Shown: positions 63,343-64,000 of the stretch, piece after piece
Layout: each line of letters begins with the position of its first letter
Position numbering within the stretch: the stretch's first letter is position 1
From: Burkholderiales bacterium
Lineage (GTDB): Bacteria; Pseudomonadota; Gammaproteobacteria; Burkholderiales; Burkholderiaceae_F
Direction: 5' to 3'
Assembly (NCBI GenBank): GCA_020248785.1
Contig: JADCGX010000008.1
Location: 1-64,000, forward strand
DNA: 64,000 nucleotides
The notes under the pieces: model-generated
The model's input: the letters and a program-made list of their open reading frames with translations, nothing else
Database searches by the model: none
Told to the model about the DNA's origin: nothing
Made by a program: the position numbers and the translations under genes

Positions 63343-63372
63343 GTGAGCCGCAGTACTGTGAGCCGCAGTAGT
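63343..63372 (+). repeat. 15-bp direct repeat upstream of pgi
   Basis: GTGAGCCGCAGTACT is followed immediately by a second copy with one or two changes, about 33 nt before the pgi start. It may be an operator, but this is weak. The divergent promoters of the mutase gene and pgi must lie within 63133-63404. Confidence 0.45.
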
Positions 63373-63404
63373 CTCGCCGACGATCGACCTGCGCCGCGCC
63401 ATCC

Positions 63405-64000
63405 ATGACGCCCACTGAACTGACCGCCTGGACCGAGCTGCAGCAACTCGCGCAGTCCGCGCCTGCCCGCGATATCGCGGGGGGCTTTGCGGCGGATGCG
63501 GCCCGCGCCAGCAAATTCGCGCTGGAGGCTGCGGGCCTGCAGGCCAACCTGTCACGCAACTGGATCGATGGCGCCGTGCTGGACGCGCTGATCCGGCTGG
63601 CGGAGCAGTCGCAGCTGCCACGCTGGCGTTCAGCCCTCCTGACCGGCGCGCCGATCAACAACACCGAGCAGCGCCCGGCCTGGCACAGCGCCCTGCGCGG
63701 CTCCGTGGGGGACGCGCAGGTCACCCGGCAGGTGGCGGACGAGCGCGACAAGATGCTGGCGCTGGCCGAGAGCTTGCGCGCCGGCGCACGCCGCGGCTCG
63801 ACCGGCGCACCGATCGAGACCGTGCTTTGTTGCGGGATCGGTGGCTCCGACCTGGGCCCACGGCTGGTGACCGAAGCGCTCGGCACCCCCACGGGAGCGG
63901 CGCGACTGCGGTTCGTCACCAACATCGATCCGGTCGACCTCGAGCAGGCGCTGATTGGCGCGCGTTCCGAGTCCACGCTGGTCGTGGCGATCTCCAAGAG
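63405..64000 (+). CDS. pgi: Glucose-6-phosphate isomerase, N-terminal part
   Basis: From ATG 63405 the frame stays open to the right edge (198 codons). It matches the N-terminal domain of Pgi: TELTAWTELQQLAQSAPARDI, ANLSRNWIDGAVLDALIRLAEQS, LLTGAPINNTEQRPAWHSALRG, and VLCCGIGGSDLGPRLVTEAL with the phosphate-binding Gly-rich loop. The C-terminal active-site Glu/His/Lys lie outside the window. It is divergent from the phosphohexomutase gene and converts glucose-6-P to fructose-6-P. Confidence 0.95.
   Translation, partial: MTPTELTAWTELQQLAQSAPARDIAGGFAADAARASKFALEAAGLQANLSRNWIDGAVLDALIRLAEQSQLPRWRSALLTGAPINNTEQRPAWHSALRGSVGDAQVTRQVADERDKMLALAESLRAGARRGSTGAPIETVLCCGIGGSDLGPRLVTEALGTPTGAARLRFVTNIDPVDLEQALIGARSESTLVVAISK

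Noticed and set aside
60658..63408. A 916-codon plus-strand frame opposite galE and the phosphohexomutase gene
   Set aside because: It crosses two well-supported genes and their spacer. High GC content removes stops; the composition is His/Arg/Val-rich without domains.

Overview
The window is about 64 kb of very GC-rich, gene-dense chromosomal DNA. It most likely comes from a betaproteobacterium of the order Burkholderiales. This is an inference from gene content: a fused OHCU decarboxylase/allantoate amidohydrolase, a Bug-type (TctC) binding protein, DUF502, DUF3297 and DUF1439 proteins, and the order pcm - rhodanese - tolC - waaA - waaC. There is no rRNA, prophage or cas gene cluster. One tRNA, tRNA-Gly(CCC), is present.

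Layout. 1-900: the tail of an IS630-type transposase and a minimal two-repeat CRISPR-like array. 0.9-8.8 kb: an MBL/beta-CASP protein, a SWIB protein with a histone-H1-like tail, an Lhr-type helicase, and ahpC-ahpF with a candidate OxyR site. 9-25.5 kb: transporters, ChaC, PdxH, a NarL/LuxR-type two-component pair, DUF72, CreD, MsrA, a Yip1-like protein, a trehalose pair (otsB frameshifted near its end, then otsA), an HpcH aldolase and a SEC-C protein. 25.5-34.4 kb: a CPA2 antiporter and DUF502, followed by a decaying stretch. That stretch holds a sulfatase pseudogene, an SRPBCC gene without its own stop, the tRNA, a phospholipase D protein, and scrambled remnants of three phospholipid genes. 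34.5-36.5 kb: OsmC, a methyltransferase and TrmB. 36.6-38.5 kb: a small lower-GC island between two nearly identical IS4-type transposase fragments, carrying a double-glycine-leader peptide and a CPBP membrane protease. 38.6-46 kb: a HAD phosphatase, a Ycf46-like AAA ATPase, and an allantoin/ureide catabolism cluster whose Bug gene was destroyed by a small inverted-repeat element. 46-55 kb: UppP, a DUF1439 lipoprotein, a MacAB-type exporter, YceH, an FAD oxidoreductase and ThiD. 55-64 kb: Pcm, rhodanese, a TolC-like channel, LPS inner-core genes waaA/waaC, galE, a phosphohexomutase and the start of pgi.

How the genes work together. AhpC/AhpF, MsrA and OsmC handle peroxide and oxidised-protein damage. 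UppP, WaaA, WaaC, GalE and the phosphohexomutase supply envelope glycan synthesis, with Pgi linking to central metabolism. MacA, the split MacB and a TolC-like channel could form an efflux or secretion system. PuuE, the M20 hydrolase and UraD-AllC point to degradation of purine-derived ureides.

Most unusual. (1) A repeated short element forms mini-ORFs at three operon junctions. Its ATG overlaps the upstream stop, and its 3' end supplies a Shine-Dalgarno-like sequence plus a stop overlapping, or a frame fused with, the next start. (2) Two copies of a ~180-bp non-coding element have 19-bp terminal inverted repeats, one inside a gene. (3) The IS-bounded bacteriocin-like peptide/CPBP module. (4) The inverted and deleted phospholipid gene remnants.
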